A stretch of 64,000 nt of DNA from Pogonophryne albipinna (Eukaryota; Chordata; Actinopteri; Perciformes; Artedidraconidae), in assembly GCA_028583405.1 (NCBI GenBank), contig CM053246.1:30145209-30209208 (forward strand), given 5' to 3'. A program made the position numbers and the translations under genes. Positions 11,921 through 41,903 of this stretch are shown piece by piece. The notes beneath the pieces are model-generated. The model searched no databases. It was not told where the DNA came from and worked only from the letters and a program-made list of their open reading frames with translations. How positions within the stretch are numbered: the stretch's first letter is position 1; every line of letters begins with the position of its first letter.

Positions 11921-13771
11921 GGTCACCTATCTGGTAGATGAGATTTTCCTGTATCAGTAAACACTCTATAAATCCAGAGGAAAAGAGAAAGGATCAAACA
12001 TGGATTCCTTCTCTTGGCACCATGATTACTGGATTTCATGGAAAGCTCTCCAATAGTTGTTTAGGTATTTCTGTCTGAGAGAGGGTGGATCATGTTGGAC
12101 CAGCCAACATACAATAATATGCCATCAATTATAAGTACCCAATTAAAATATGAAACTTCCTCAGAATACAATAACAGCCTTTAACTCAGACACATCCCCC
12201 CCTTCTTTAGTCAGCTACCATATAAGGAAAACGCCGCAGCTGTACGTAGTTCAGCATCTCCCGCCACACTTTAAATGCCCACTCACACCTCACCCAAATC
12301 AGCTGTGACTATTACGAGTGTTCTTGGTCCAGTCATCGTTGTCTGGCTGATAGGCGTGTATTCCCCCTATACGAGGTATGTGAAGCTGCTGTTAGGACTT
12401 GTAACATTCAGTGTACCACTAAATTGTTAACATGTGGCCTGTAAACGCCAGGCTTCTTGACAGCCCCAGCAGAGACTGTGTAGAGAATCACCGTTGCGGA
12501 GGTGTCCAGTGAGGTGATATTTGAGTGAATGCGGTTTGCATCAGAGGTAGGAGATTAATTGTATGTACATTGAAGGACATTCATATAAGTCTTTATACAA
12601 TTTCTAATCTCCTTTCTCCATTTATTTTAGGATTAGTTTGCTACCGTTTTGCCTTTCCTTTTCTTGATCTTAGGTTTTAGCTGTATTTTACCATGCCTAC
12701 AGGCTATTTGTTGCCTAAGTATTGATTTGCCTGCCTTCTATGTTTTGCTTATTGACTAGTTTGTTGTATTGTGTACAAACTAGTGATTTAAATCTTTAAA
12801 GCTACAGCACCCTCCTTGTAACGACCCACCCTGTCCCACAAGGTCTAATACTGTCTCTGTGCTTATACTTCAGTGACGATCCTGGCCATACTGTGGAGTG
12901 GAGCATGTGGTTTGCTGGGCACTTTTTGCATGCAGATATGGGTGATTTGCAGTGAGTGTTGATTGAATACAGCTACACGTGGTGATATTGTGGTTTTGGG
13001 GAAACCCTCAGCAGTTGGCCAGAAGAATCACTTTTTAACTATTTAACTATCACTATATGTGTGATATTGTAATTATTCTATTCTCTCCTTGTCAGAGCCA
13101 GCCTTCAATCGTGGGACTTAGGTGTGTCGACTGGGAAAGCTGAATAAGTTTTAATCTGCATTTTATATTACTGAACTTTTACTTGATTATTTATATAATA
13201 AACGTTTGTAAACATTTGAACTTGAGGCCGTGTCCCTGTCCATCCTTTTATTCTTATCTGCGTGACTTGTCCTAAGGGCTCGTATTGGGGAACCCAGGTT
13301 AGCGTTAAGTATCCTAACCCCCTTTTATTATCGCAGCCCCCCCTCCCCGGTGGGGCAGGTCACATTTGCATTAGAATAGCCTACAACAGTGAAGCTATGG
13401 TGACACACAGTAGGCTCATCTTACAGATATAACACTCTCCTCTCCTAAACCTACTCGAAACCAACAGCCGGATCCTCTGCTCTGGCATTTTATTTGCACT
13501 TGCCATAGAGTGCAGTGAATCCTAAATCTATCGATTTAGATTTGAAAATTATAAAAGTAGGGTAGACATGTGGAGATTATCCGACTGAACAAAACGTGAT
13601 CCGCCTCTTAAATGTGTGTCAACCACAGACCTTATTTCGAGCTATTTTCCAAAATCCTATGGAGAAATTGCATTGCTTTTTTGTTGAGGGAACCGGAAGG
13701 AACCCATGCGCAGCTTACTTCCGGGTTTTAGGACGCGTCACTGCACCACTCAGTGTGACTGATTAACATGC
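11921..13771. other. Gene-free; possible LTR-like block at 12817-13364
   Basis: The block 12817-13364 starts TGTAACGACCCACCCTGTCC and ends GTGGGGCAGGTCACA. It has a polyadenylation-like AATAAA near 13197, so it could be a solo LTR. I find no matching target duplication, so this stays a suggestion. The rest shows no exon. Confidence 0.3.
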
Positions 13772-14363
13772 CTATGCCCCTTTCACACCAACGCGTTTTC
13801 AGCTCCGGCTCAGAGCTGGAGCCTGAAAACTACCGTTTTTCCTGTTCACACCGCAGAGGCGCCGCCTCTTAGCTCCGGAATCCGGTTCACTTCCAGCTCC
13901 AAAAAATTGTCGGTCTAGAGGCAAGAGATTCGGAGCTAAGAGGCGGCGTCGCTTACGTCTCTCTTACGTCGAGGCGGGGGCAGGGGCAGATTCGTCATTG
14001 AAGTAGATGCTGAAGACCACAAAGAAGTCTTGCATTTCGCATGTGATGTTTGTAAAGTTCCAAGTAAAGTCGTCCCTTGTAAGGTCGTCCGATGCCTTCC
14101 ATTTCGTTTCGTAAGAGGATAACTAAAGCGAACAGCGCTTCAATACAATCGGCCATTGTTGCTGTTGTTGTTGTCTATGTGAGGGATTTCCGCGCGGTTT
14201 GGATTTTATGAAGCAGGCACGTAAACGGTGACGTCATGACGCAGCAGCGGCAGCTATGGGCGGTGTGAACAGAGCGGGAGCAGAAAAGGGAAACCGGAGC
14301 TGAACCAGAAAAGCTCCCGCTCGGAGCTAGAAAGGGAAAAGCGCTGGTGTGAAACCCGCATAG
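13772..14363. mobile_element. MITE with TTTCACACC inverted ends
   Basis: The left end CTATGCCCCTTTCACACCAA and the inverse of the right end, CTATGCGGGTTTCACACCAG, match over about 30 bp. The interior is GC-rich, with repeated inverted AGCTCCGG motifs. Such ends are common in PIF/Harbinger-like fish MITEs, but no clear target duplication is seen and no transposase is encoded. Confidence 0.55.
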
Positions 14364-17300
14364 TCTGTTTTACTAACCTCAGCACTTGTTGCTCGCAGCA
14401 TACTTAAAGGTTTTACCATAGATGTTAAAACAAAACAGGATACATGGTTTGCTGTTGGATCTTGTTCCTTCCTATGTGCCTGAAGCTAAAATGTAATGAC
14501 TGCCAAATCATATAATCACCTCCTGGGTTGACTTGTGATCTTCCGCAGCTGTAGTCCCATGGAGCAAGTGGTGTTCCTTCAATACCTCGATTTTGGCTCA
14601 TGAGCAAGACTTTTACAACTTTGACCAATGATTTCTAAAAAGGCTATCTAAGTGTTTATATTGGGAAGTTGTTCAACCTAAGGGTTATAGATATGTATTT
14701 TTCCAATGTAGGTCCTTGGGAAGAAGTATTTTTGGGCCCCATTACATCATGTGACGGATCTGGAAGTTGTAACTCTAAAATTGGCTCAAAAAGATGGCTC
14801 ATTTATCAGCTTGTTTTCAATACAAGCTTTTTAACTTTGGTTCAGCCTTATATGCTAAAATGGTCATGCTGTGTGTTGTGCGTGCGGCACACCGTGACTA
14901 ATGTAACATGGAGGTTTGGCACGAATGCTGCTGAATGTTGATGTGTATCAGAGATAGTGAGAACTAATTTCCTCTTAGATAACCATTGTCCTGGCCTTCA
15001 TAAAACAGGGCATTATGATGTGTAGTGCAACTTTATGGCACCTACCTGCATGTTCACGAAGTTTTAGGTCTAAAGTTATACTTTATCATCAAGAGCCTCT
15101 ATGACAACTACAATGACAAGGAAAGTAAAGTATACTGTAGATGCAAGCAACATGGTTATCAAACGAACTTCAAAGCATGTTACAGACTGTAGAGAAATTA
15201 AAAGTGAATACGAAATCTGATAAGTAAAACAAAAAGAAATTAAAAATAACAAAGCCAACCCAAAATCAACCTAGAATAAACCTCCCACAGAAAAATACAT
15301 ATAATAACAGTAATCATTATAAAAAAGAATAATAGGTTGTTAAAGTTGAGAAAAGAGTCCAAAGTTCTGTTCAATCTTTCTACACAGATCCTTTGACTGT
15401 GTGCCTGACATTTTCTCAGGGCAGAAAATACATTAAATCTTTTAACCAAGAAGTTGTTCCAGAGGGGTTGGGACTCTTCCAATGTAATAATATATGACAT
15501 TTGGCGGTAAAGGTTTTAAAAGCTAGATAATTTGCTAATCCAGCCTTCAACAGGAAACGTATTTTAGATGACAATTAAAGGGAAAGGGATTAAGGAAATG
15601 CCAAGAAATGTAGAGAGGGAATTCAAAAAATGATGCTTAAAATGAGTCAAAGCTGGGGCCAGAAGAAAAGTGTGTGTGGTCAGCTGGGGAGGAAAAATCA
15701 TCTAATACAGAAATTGATTGTGAAATGTAAACATTTATTCAGCACGACTCTAGGATAGTGACTGCAATACAGGCAGCATTACTGGTCGGTCACGAATTGA
15801 AAAAAAACTTTATTGAGTTGTGAACTGAAACACAGTGATCACAAGAGGATTGCAGAACCTCAGGTGAAAAAAAGTTGGCTTCTTGTTGCTGGCTGTGATG
15901 GAAACAGCTTCTAGAACAAAATGTAATACATCAACCCTGAGGGTGAAAGTTTTATGAAGTGCAGCAAGGGGGGTTGATTAAAAGCACAAGAATATATATG
16001 AATATAGAAAACTGGGACTTATTAAAAAAGCGTTGCAGCCCACCCCTCATTGCGTTGACCCAAACTGGAAAATAGATATGCTCATAATTTGTTTCCCGTT
16101 GCTCATATGGGGCCTCTCCATATGACTCCACCTATTAAAATAAATAAATTGTAATAGGATATTTAGTTTAAATAAGAAAGGAAATATTCTGCCTATAGAA
16201 ATTCCTATAATGCAAATACTTTAAAGTTAGTGCAAGGTTTACCTACAATACATTGATTGTTTTTAAAATATCGCTGCAGTTTATTTTAGTAGAATTTATC
16301 ACAAATGAATGCTTTTAAAGAATAAACCCATGTATTTTAAAAGTGGTTGCATTCAATAATAAATCTATATAAATCTATCGTCAACATTCATGTTCTTTTC
16401 ACGTGACATATCATTGACAAGGAACAAAGAGTTGCTGTGGTGTCAGTTGAACTTTGCGTTTTTTTAGGGGATAAATCAAGTTTTATCAACCCTCAGCTCC
16501 CACACCAAGCACTCTGTAATGCCTCAGGACATTACACACACCTGTAGGCCGTTTATGACACTATCGTTGAAGCAGTTGAACAATTGACTGACTGCAACAG
16601 AGCAGAAGCTTTAACTGTTCATGAGTCTGTTGCTCATAAGTGGGCGGATAAGGACTCAAACAAACATTATTTAGCATAAGAACAATCCTGTTCCTACATT
16701 TTCTCACATAATCCTTGTGCCTCCCTGACCTTTTCCCCCAGCCTCATCAGAGGAAATGTTTTTGACAGAGACTCAGTACAAACTTTGTTTTGGAGGCTAA
16801 GACAGGAGACTGATGCTTCCTCTGTCTAAGTACAGAAAAGACAAAACAGTCTCACATTACAACCATGATTTTGCGGTAGAGAGGGGGCTCTCTAGAAGGA
16901 AAAATAAAATCAACAAAGTAGTTTTAATAGATTACATTTTCTCATTCGAAAATTTTTCAGATAAACACAATTATTTCAATGGTGGAGTAGACAACACGTG
17001 TGTTCGTATGTTGATCAGACAGAAATGATTTTGTGCTATCCTGCAAGACATTTATGTGAATGGAAAAATCAATGTGTGATAATTGATGGGTCTTTTACAG
17101 GAGTTAATGCTTCGAGGAAGTTAAATTAGAGATTTGGTTTCAGTGTGTAAGCCATTAGAGCCTTTAAGAGTGGTCTGTGTTACTCACGTTATGAGAAATG
17201 ATTGTGGAAGATGTTAAATGACAGAATGAATCTGGCCCTTGAAGACAAACCCATGGCTTGACTCTCTTCCATCTACACTAAGCACACACAATTTAATATT

Positions 17301-17581
17301 TTATCGTTTGTTTATGTATTTCTCAAAGTATATAAAATGTTGATAAAAAGCTTGAATTTATGGTTAATACTGTAACTGTAATGGTGAAGAGACATTTTTT
17401 CCAACAAGCATGTTTTTCTGTGAGAGGACAGCTCTGCACACATAATGAAAACAGGAACTTGTTATTTGTTATGGCAGGAGTCTTGTGTTAAATAAATATA
17501 TGAATAAAGCAGCCTGCAGCACTTCTGTGGCACCTAGAGCACTCATGATCAACATGCACAAACTTTATGAGCAGGTAGTGA
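14364..17581. other. Gene-free, AT-rich
   Basis: I find no exon with coding bias, no RNA gene and no repeat with definable ends in this 3.2-kb stretch. Open frames are short and low in complexity. Confidence 0.45.
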
Positions 17582-18030
17582 TGTCACATCCTGGCCCTGG
17601 CTGATCGCCTCACTCCCTCACCTGTATATTTTCGCTCCCTGTTAATCACCTGCCTGGCCTCAATGAGCCTCAGCTGTCCCTAATGATCACTCCTCACCTG
17701 TGTATTTAGTCTGTGCTGTTTCCTTGGTCAGTGCCAGTTCGTCTTGTCTGTATAGCAGAAAGTGCTCCATGTTTCTCTCCTGACGTAAGCTATTGTTCTA
17801 GCTGCTTAGCATTTGTACCAACCTAGTTGGTTGTTTTTTTGTTGCTTCTCTAGTAGTTTTCCGCCAACTTAGTTGGTTGTTTTTCGTTACTTCCAGTCAG
17901 TACATTTTTTGATCATTGCCTGTTTTATTTTTACCTTTTGGATTAAACGCTTGACTAAAGACCTTACTGCCTGGTTGTGCTCTTGAGTCCTATTTTTTGC
18001 TCGTGCCCGTACTTGTGCTTGATAAGTGAG
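17582..18030 (+). mobile_element. Possible solo LTR or retroelement end
   Basis: The start TGTCACATCCTGGCCCTGGC, the CACCTGTGTATTTAG segment that looks like a core promoter, and the GATTAAACGC near the end recall fish LTR retroelements. The end is not clear and no target duplication was found. Confidence 0.3.
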
Positions 18031-20015
18031 GATTTACAGAGTAGAAACTGGTTAGCTATTATGAGAGGGGAAAAGATAACAAGTTCCACTTACAGTTAAT
18101 AGTCACATCAAGCATCCACCACTTGTCAGTTGAGCCACCTTTTTCTGATGTAGAGTGATTACATGTTACCACAGCATGCACCTCAATTTCGTTATGGTTG
18201 TTAAAAATGAATAATAAAAACATTCAGCCTGAAGTAAAAAGAACCAACCGCATAACTGTTAGTTGTTAAACAAGTATTACTTCTCACTAAGTGTTTGGGT
18301 TTCTGGTGTTTGATTTTAGGGTGAGGTAATGCTCCATCCATAGCCAAAGTCCTTTGCATCTAATGGCACTAAAAACATTAGATGTTTAAGGGGTCTCAGC
18401 CGGTGTTTATCGACAGAAAAAAGCCACGTCAAATCATGCAAGTTATAGAAAATAAATGCATGAATAAATAGAGGCAGAATGTAGTATGGTCCGAATTACA
18501 AGTGATGTAATGAGATAAGAAACACTCCAACAATTGTACACATAAAGATCAGCTTACATGTCCTGCAGAGTATGATAAAAGTGCAGCAATGTCTTCATTG
18601 GCTAAGGTTACTGCTCTTAAAATATTTGTCAGAAAATGTTATAAAAAGGTAATAAACCAGAGGCGTTGAGTATCAAATATCAAGTTCATTTGACATGCAT
18701 TCTATTGAGGTGCTTCATGGGAAATGTAGGACTGAGTGTTGAGGTTTGACCCAAATTAGTGAAAAGAAGTCAGTACATTTCTGCCTCTGATGCTTTGATA
18801 TTGTTGTTTTCATGTTATAAATACCATATCACATGGTATCAGCAGTCCTCTCAACTGTACCTTTAGTACAAAACTAAATCACTGGAGTAGTTATATACGG
18901 TTATTTTTAAACTTTTATTATAGGGCTCCCATTTGGAGGAAAACTTGATGCATAGCTAGTTAAACCAATTAAGACGAAGATACAAATAACAAAAATGTAG
19001 AGTTGTTGTAATAATATACAAAATATAATGCACACTTTAAAGACTATTGCAATAAATAAAAAACAAAGATAATATTTTTACAAAATATGAATATAAAAGA
19101 AACTGCAAAAATCATATATGACAGATACTATTCAAATAGAGCTTCGCAGATACAAAAAGAGGTAGTGTGGAGCAGAACTGTGCATCATATGTGCATGATT
19201 ATTTCGGAAGCATAACATCTAATAGGATAAACAGACCATTCAAATATGTTTTCGGTTTTCTTAACTATCCAAAACGTGAACTATAAAAACACTCACAAAA
19301 GGCCAGAATTTGAAAGAGGATATGGTAAATGATGTGCAACCAAAGGAATTAACTTTAAGGGCCAGTTTGAAGTGGTTGGCATTGCATCTGTTTTCAATAA
19401 AGATGGGATTGCTCATTGCTGTCAACATTAATCGGACAACAATCAAGATGGTTTTCTTGTTTTATAGCCCATGTAAAACTAAGCTAAATCTAGAAGCCTG
19501 CGACTGCGTGCCAGCTTTCACAAATAGTCATGTGTCGTATCATGAGGCGGCAAAAGACAAAGGGTCATTATGTGATGTTCCTTTCTCCATTTGGGTTTTG
19601 GGGGGATTTGGTGCGTGTGTGAGGTTGTACGTGTGAAATGGAAATAAATGAGTATAAGATTTAATGGAGAACTATGGCAATTGTGTCCTTACAATAAAAT
19701 AAAAGTTAGGGTGATGTTTTGATTAAGACATGTGGAAAGAGTTGTCATAACAGATGGAAAAGACTGGACTCTGAATCTTGCTCTGACACTCTGTACGTGC
19801 GCTTGGTGTTTCTCTCACGGAAGCAGATATCAGGTCCCAAACGCCTCCCTCCCTGTGTTGGGCATGAGTAATAGGCTCCACCACTGGCCCCTATAAACGC
19901 TTTGTTGACGCCACAGTCAGTCAGATCTACCTGGTCCCCCTCGCTCCAGGAGAACAACATGTTTGCATGCAGGCGACGACTGCTGCTTTTGAGAGCTGTA
20001 CTGAGCATCTGCGCC
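18031..20015. other. Upstream region of kit
   Basis: No exon seen. A TCATGTG motif (MITF-type M-box) lies at 19528-19534, about 620 bp before the kit start codon. The 108-codon frame at 19310-19636 has no recognisable domain. Confidence 0.4.
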
Positions 20016-20031
20016 TTTAAAGACTTATAAG
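20016..20031 (+). promoter_or_regulatory. Possible TATA-like element of kit
   Basis: TTTAAAG (20016-20022) and TTATAAG (20025-20031) lie about 125 bp upstream of the kit start codon. This is a weak call from sequence alone. Confidence 0.25.
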
Positions 20032-20137
20032 TGCGCCTCTATCAGAGCCCACAGCCAACTTCCCACAACTCCGAGGCGCTCGGCGAGTAGAGTAGAGACA
20101 ACCAGAGAGGCACTGGCTCATCTTCACAGCTAGACCC

Positions 20138-20146
20138 ATGGAATAA
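20138..20146 (+). promoter_or_regulatory. Two-codon upstream ORF in the kit 5' UTR
   Basis: ATGGAATAA forms a Met-Glu-stop ORF that ends five bases before the kit ATG at 20152. Both ATGs are followed by GAATA. Such minimal uORFs can reduce or tune initiation at the main start. This assumes that the transcript begins upstream of 20138. Confidence 0.5.
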
Positions 20147-20151
20147 TAACT

Positions 20152-35765
<15,614 letters not shown>

Positions 35766-37393
35766 AGACCCACTCCACCTCTCTGGCTGCCTCATGAAGT
35801 GCCTGTAATGTTCCGCCACATATCACCCTACAACTACTACTACACCCTCACACTGGTCTGGTACCAACAGCATGTGTTGTTACCTGTTGAAGACGAATGG
35901 TTAATCGCCATCCATTACCAGAAACAACAAAGGACAAATGGCTTTCATCATTGTCATTACTACTGTTGCTAAATACAGAGGACAGTCGGACTAATGCTCC
36001 CTTGCCTATAACATAGAACTGTTAAGGCACCAAGAAGGGTGGAGAGATATCAGCGGTTACTCTAAAACTGTCATGAAAGTAGATTATTACACTGTTATGT
36101 ATTTTTTTTTGGGGGGGGGGGGTTTGTTAAAAATGTCCTTCACACTGTTTCTGTTTATCTATTGGAGTTTTTTTCTTTGTACATTTTTCATTTTGTTATT
36201 CTTTGTTGTTTTTCTGTTACACATGTTTATGTAGCGTTTCCATTTTTGGTTGGCAGTTGCAATTGTTGGAGGAAAAACTTATTTTTTCTTTTTCTTTTCC
36301 TGTTTTATTGTCAGTATTATATAACGGTTCAGATCTGTGTTGATATGAAGAAAACAATCTTTGGGGGCCAATTTAAATATAGATATATCGAGACACTGGT
36401 ATATAAGCTATTAGTCAGCATTGTTGGTTTGCTTAGAGAGTTGCTTCAAGTCATTCAGGAAATATATTTTTGCTGTTTTTATGTTGGTTGTCACTACCTA
36501 GAGAGCAACTTACTGTCTACTGGATCCGTCAAAGCATTTCATGCATCGGCCCACCAACACTGTAAACACAGTTCAGAGATATGAGATAGACATAGTACGC
36601 TAGCTTTTGATTTAAGTGCTTTTGACTGTATATGTACATATCTGTAGGTAATTATATTAGTCATTGCTATATGATGACATGGATAGTTAAACGTTTGACA
36701 AAGAAGACGCTCTGAGGAAGCTGTAACTCCTAGTGTTCATCTTAGCTTTGTGACAGAGGCATGTAATGCAGGTGTATAGTTTCACTTTTTGACAGCTGGA
36801 CTGCTGGAGAGTTCTCTTGTAAAGTTGTAAATAATTTCAGGTTTATATGGTTTGCTCTCATGCCACATCCAGTGTATGATCTTTGTTTACAAGCATGAGA
36901 CAGGTACTGCCATTTCTGATACATGATTTCTCTGCTTTTTACCTTTTTCCTCCTTTTATGAAGGAACAGGAAAGGAACACTTTATTCTTCTGGCTGACAG
37001 GCAATTGGTGTGTTTTTGCCCATGATACTGCTATAGCTCTCAATTGTACAGTATATATCATGGATCAAGTCAGTGTGATGCACATTTTAAATAACATTAC
37101 TGTAAGTGGACTGCAATATTCCCTGAGATGAGCCAATGCGTCTTCAGGGCTCTCTGTTCAGACGTCAAGGCTGCGTACAGCGCTCTGCTTCCATGTGTTG
37201 GTCATCTCATTGTTCTGCGACCAGTAGCTGGTTTCCCAGCAGTCCTTTTCTCCTTTGTATCCAGCTGTATCCGCCTTTAGAAGTGGGACTTTCAGCACCT
37301 CTCAGCCAGTAGTCTGTATCAGTCCGGACCATTATGATTCCCCTCTTCCCAGTAGTGGATGTTGTTGTGAAGAGCCCTGCTGAAGGAAATTGT

Positions 37394-37546
<153 letters not shown>

Positions 37547-38096
37547 CATGAATGTCTACTTGTGTTTGTGCACATCATGTCTGTATTGCAGGATTTAAGT
37601 AATTTCCATATGGAGGTGCCACTTCTAAATGTTGATCTATTCATCTACAATTATCCCTCAGTTACACTGCTCTGTCTTTTTGTAAATATAAACAGGCGTA
37701 TATTGTAAAATAATGTTTATGCTTTTGAAGATGTTTATCACAATGAAGGTGTGGTACATTAATGCTGAATTTGAATGCTGTATTTTCTTATGTGTGCACA
37801 GATTTCCAACTGTTTAAAAAAAAGCTGCTTGCGTCTCTGTGACCATGGCAACAGAAAAGAGATTTATTTTGGCAATTTTTTTAATTTTGTTTGATTCATA
37901 ATTGTAATCAGTTCAATTGGTAACTGCCATGGCAAAACAGACTAAAGTCATCCCAGTGCTCATATTTTTATCATCAAAAAATTATATTACAGGATTTGTC
38001 AGCCAAGAATTTCCTGCATTCATCGACATTTATTAAACCTGAGGCTTAATTTATCCCATGTACATTTGGTGTGTTGCTAATACATGTGTCAATGTA

Positions 38097-38102
38097 AATA
38101 AA
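38097..38102 (+). terminator. Candidate kit polyadenylation signal
   Basis: AATAAA in AT-rich context, 2.3 kb after the stop codon, a distance similar to the long 3' UTR of vertebrate KIT. Earlier alternatives may also be used. Confidence 0.4.
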
Positions 38103-38624
38103 AATGTGTATATTGAATTCCCAATTAAACATTGTTGGTCTAAGGCGTCCATAACAAATATATCAGATCCTGTCTTTTTAGCTGTGAGATGTAGGTTGAC
38201 ATTTTTGTGTAAAATACAGTAGCGGATGACACCCAATCTGCTCTAATCTAAATCCTCTGGCTACAGCCCAGAAAGGGACATCTGGTCGTGAGGGGAAAGC
38301 CGCGAGGAGGACCGCAGCACTGAGAGCAGACAAGCGTGGGCAGAGTCCATTGTTTTAGGATCTAACTGATAAGAGACAAGAAGGAAATCCCACCATTGAA
38401 CTAAATGTTTGTTTGTCAGACTTAAGGAAGTTTAATAGAGAGAAAGGCTTAGACCTATCTTTGTAGTTTCATTGTTATTAGGCCAGTGGAGGAATATAGA
38501 CATTCAACACAATTATTTAAAATATAGCTTGCAACATTTAAATGTCAATCAGTTACACATATGTATCTACTGTATAAAGACTGTTTATCATCTAGCCTTT
38601 TGGTAGGATTGGAATATTTACGGT

Positions 38625-39069
38625 GGCCCACAGGTGCAAATGTGCTACAACGGCCCAAAACATTTCCGTTAGGGAGAAATGCTCTGCATCTTCAGAAACA
38701 ATGCAAATATAAAAACACAAATGTGCCAAGACACATGCCAATTAAGAAATATCTTCACCTACTTGACAACACATGTGCAGCATTTAGAAAACATTACAAA
38801 TACAAAATGCTGCAAGAAGCGTAGCAAGAAATGGAAACGCTAAAATTCACATGGACAGAACTGTAGCTGTTGGCCCATGTAGGCTTGTTTCATGATTGTA
38901 CGTATTTCGTCAGAAGATTTAAAAATGACTTGGTTAGCTATTGAAGATGTTCCTTTATTTGCATGTGTTTTGCCCATTTGTGATTTTTATATTTTCATCG
39001 TTTCTGAAGCTGCATTGTGTTCAAATGGAAATGTTTTGGGCCGTTGTAGCGCGTTGGCACCTGTCGGCC
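38625..39069. mobile_element. MITE-like inverted repeat element
   Basis: The left end GGCCCACAGGTGC and the inverse of the right end, GGCCGACAGGTGCC, match. CTACAACGGCCCAAAACATT follows inside the left end and its inverse lies inside the right end. About 445 bp, no coding capacity, no target duplication identified. Confidence 0.55.
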
Positions 39070-40932
39070 ATTAAAATATTTGTCTATAACAACATTGGAG
39101 GAATCTCCCAGGACGGACAGACGTGCAAAGGGTGTAATGTTTATAGATTAACAACGATAATAAAATTACAAATGAACTACTCCGAATGAAAATGCAAATT
39201 ATAATATGAACATATATTTAGAAAAAAACATGGATCCAGAAGGATGATAATAAATAATAAGGCGCCAGGAAGGACCAAAACAACAGGTGCAGCCCCCACT
39301 CATTGTCCAGATGTAACCTTTAAAACTGATGACCCGCCAGGTGGGAAACAAAAAACTCCAGAGATGATGCTCTGGATGCTGAGTTAATAATATGCCTTCA
39401 TGAGACATTAGTGCATAGAGATAAAGAGAAAGAGAAGTAGGTGAAGAGAGTTGAAAGATGAAAGTCCCAGGACAGTTAAAGCCTAAAGAAGTGTATAGGG
39501 TCCAGATCAAAGCAAGCCTGAACCGGCCCCAACAGTAAGCTTTGAGCCTTCTGTTAATACGGAGAGACTGTCAGCCTCCGGACACAAACTAAGAGATATT
39601 TCCACGGAAGCGTAACTGAATAGCTAAAAACTCTGGCTCCCTTTCTAATTTTGATGATAAGATCTATTCATGATACACATTTAATTATTAACCTTTTAAA
39701 ACCTGTCAACTCGACCTGTACTCCAATCTACAATTTCCATCCAATAGTGTACAATAAACCTTTTGTCAAGTCAACCGTATCACATTGACTTAATGACTTT
39801 AGGATTCCTTCAGGGCTAGTGCACAGTAAATTCATGTTGTCTCGTGAAATTGTCCTGTGGAAGCAAGCAAGTTACAATACTATTAAAACTGACATCTATA
39901 ATGTTGTTTTTCTTTTTTTTAATTCCCACTAACATGCAGAAGAGCCATAATGTACCACCTGATTTTTGTCTCTTTGGGACAAGATCTGGCTCAAAAAATT
40001 TAGACTTGTGTTTTGTAATATATAATATGAAGAAAAAAGTAAAAAAACATGCAATGGACCCCTGTTTTTTTGTCCCCTCTAAAAATGTGCTGGCTGCGAT
40101 TGCTCAACCCACTGTGGTTCCTTGCTCTGGTTGTAAATTTGATAAGCATGTCACACTCCTTCCGACACTGTTTGTGGTAAATCTGGCAGTTTAATGTGAA
40201 ACACCTGGTGTATGTTTTTAAGATTAACATAGGAGAAAGCCCAGATCCTGCTCTGTGGCCAATACAAAGACTAGAGGCAGTTTCTGTGGACAGGAAGAAC
40301 ATTTATTTGGCTCAATATTGTCAGTAATTTCTAAATTTCCAGAAATGTTATTATCACGACAAATACACAGAAAACAAACCTCCATCCAGCTTCTGTGAAG
40401 TTGGAAAAGTATTGAGAGAAAAGGAACATTAACAGTCTACCTCCAGGGCCTCTATTAAATGACCTCCCTTGACCACCACAATGTTTCTCAGCATCATGTG
40501 ATGCTTCGGAGCCTAACATGTGATGTTGGATGCAAGCTACTATGCGGCGAAGATATCATCAAGTCTTTGGTTAGAAAAAAGGGTTTACTTGATTTGTTAC
40601 ACCAGAACACATTCCCATACCCACTAGCCTCCCCTTGGCTTTGCTGAGATGAATACAGCGATTGTCACCGACTTTGTCCTTCATGAACCCAAATAAACCG
40701 ACATAAAGTCTCTCAATTATTTTTATTGTGCGCTTGTAGCAGTTAACCGATGAGCTGGGGGGGGGGAAAGGAATGCAATGTGGGTGCACATGGGTTAATA
40801 TTCGGGTCACCACCACTTCCCATAATTGCTCAAGTTGCTCAGGAAACCGTACCCCTGTGTGCACCCTGAGCCAAGGAGGGGTGCTGCTGCGGCCAGCCAG
40901 CCCCAAACACAGAGATACACGGACCGCAAAGG

Positions 40933-40934
<2 letters not shown>

Positions 40935-41026
<92 letters not shown>
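40935..41026. repeat. GT microsatellite
   Basis: A perfect GT tract of about 92 bp. Confidence 0.95.
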
Positions 41027-41027
<1 letters not shown>

Positions 41028-41863
41028 CGGGGAGTTGAGGGGCAACATTTTATCTAAGGTACACTGCACTTCCTCATGTGTTAAGAGTGAGCCTTCTGTT
41101 CCCAGTGAGAAACAGGCTCAGGCCAAATGACTGCAGCAGATGGCTGCCATGAGTGTGTTGTAAATATAAAAACACTTTACGAACTTGATGGATAAACAAC
41201 TCTTTAAACACCGTTTAACATTTTATAGGGTTTTCTCGGGACATATAAGGAAGACAAGACATTGTGTTGTTTTTGTTACATTCTTTTGCAAGGGCAATGT
41301 CCTTATTGGCTTCCCGAGAGTTTAAAAAAACGTTCATATCTCTCTAATAGGATGGTTGAGCAAAGGGACAGTTAACGCTTAGTAAATTAGTTCGGATAAA
41401 TGTGTGAGAGGAACTTTGTCAGTGTTTTTACTGTACCTCTTTCATATATGACCAAGGATGTCAACAAACATTCGGTACAGTTAAGTCAATCATTAATCCG
41501 AGCCATCACTGCTCACCTCAGGCATGATGCCACAATGTTTGTGTGGGCACCATTGCAACCCTACTTCCTTTATAACATGCCCGTATCTCTGGGCGATCAT
41601 TTGAGGAATAGGTTAATGGGTAACTTCTTAAAACCATTATTCAAATCAAATATGATGCTTATCTTTGACAGTTCTCATGTTTCACAGTAATAGCCTTTAT
41701 CCCATTAGAAACAATGTTGTGTTGCCTTTGTTGGTTTGTTCTGAAGCTTTAACAATGTTATACAGTATAATATGATTTCTGACTCATCTTCAGGTAATTG
41801 TGCAATATTGTTATAGTATTTCATCATCTCCTTCATCCACAAAACACTCAGCTGGTTAATAGT

Positions 41864-41865
<2 letters not shown>

Positions 41866-41900
<35 letters not shown>
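41866..41900. repeat. CA microsatellite
   Basis: A perfect CA tract of about 35 bp. Confidence 0.9.
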
Positions 41901-41903
<3 letters not shown>

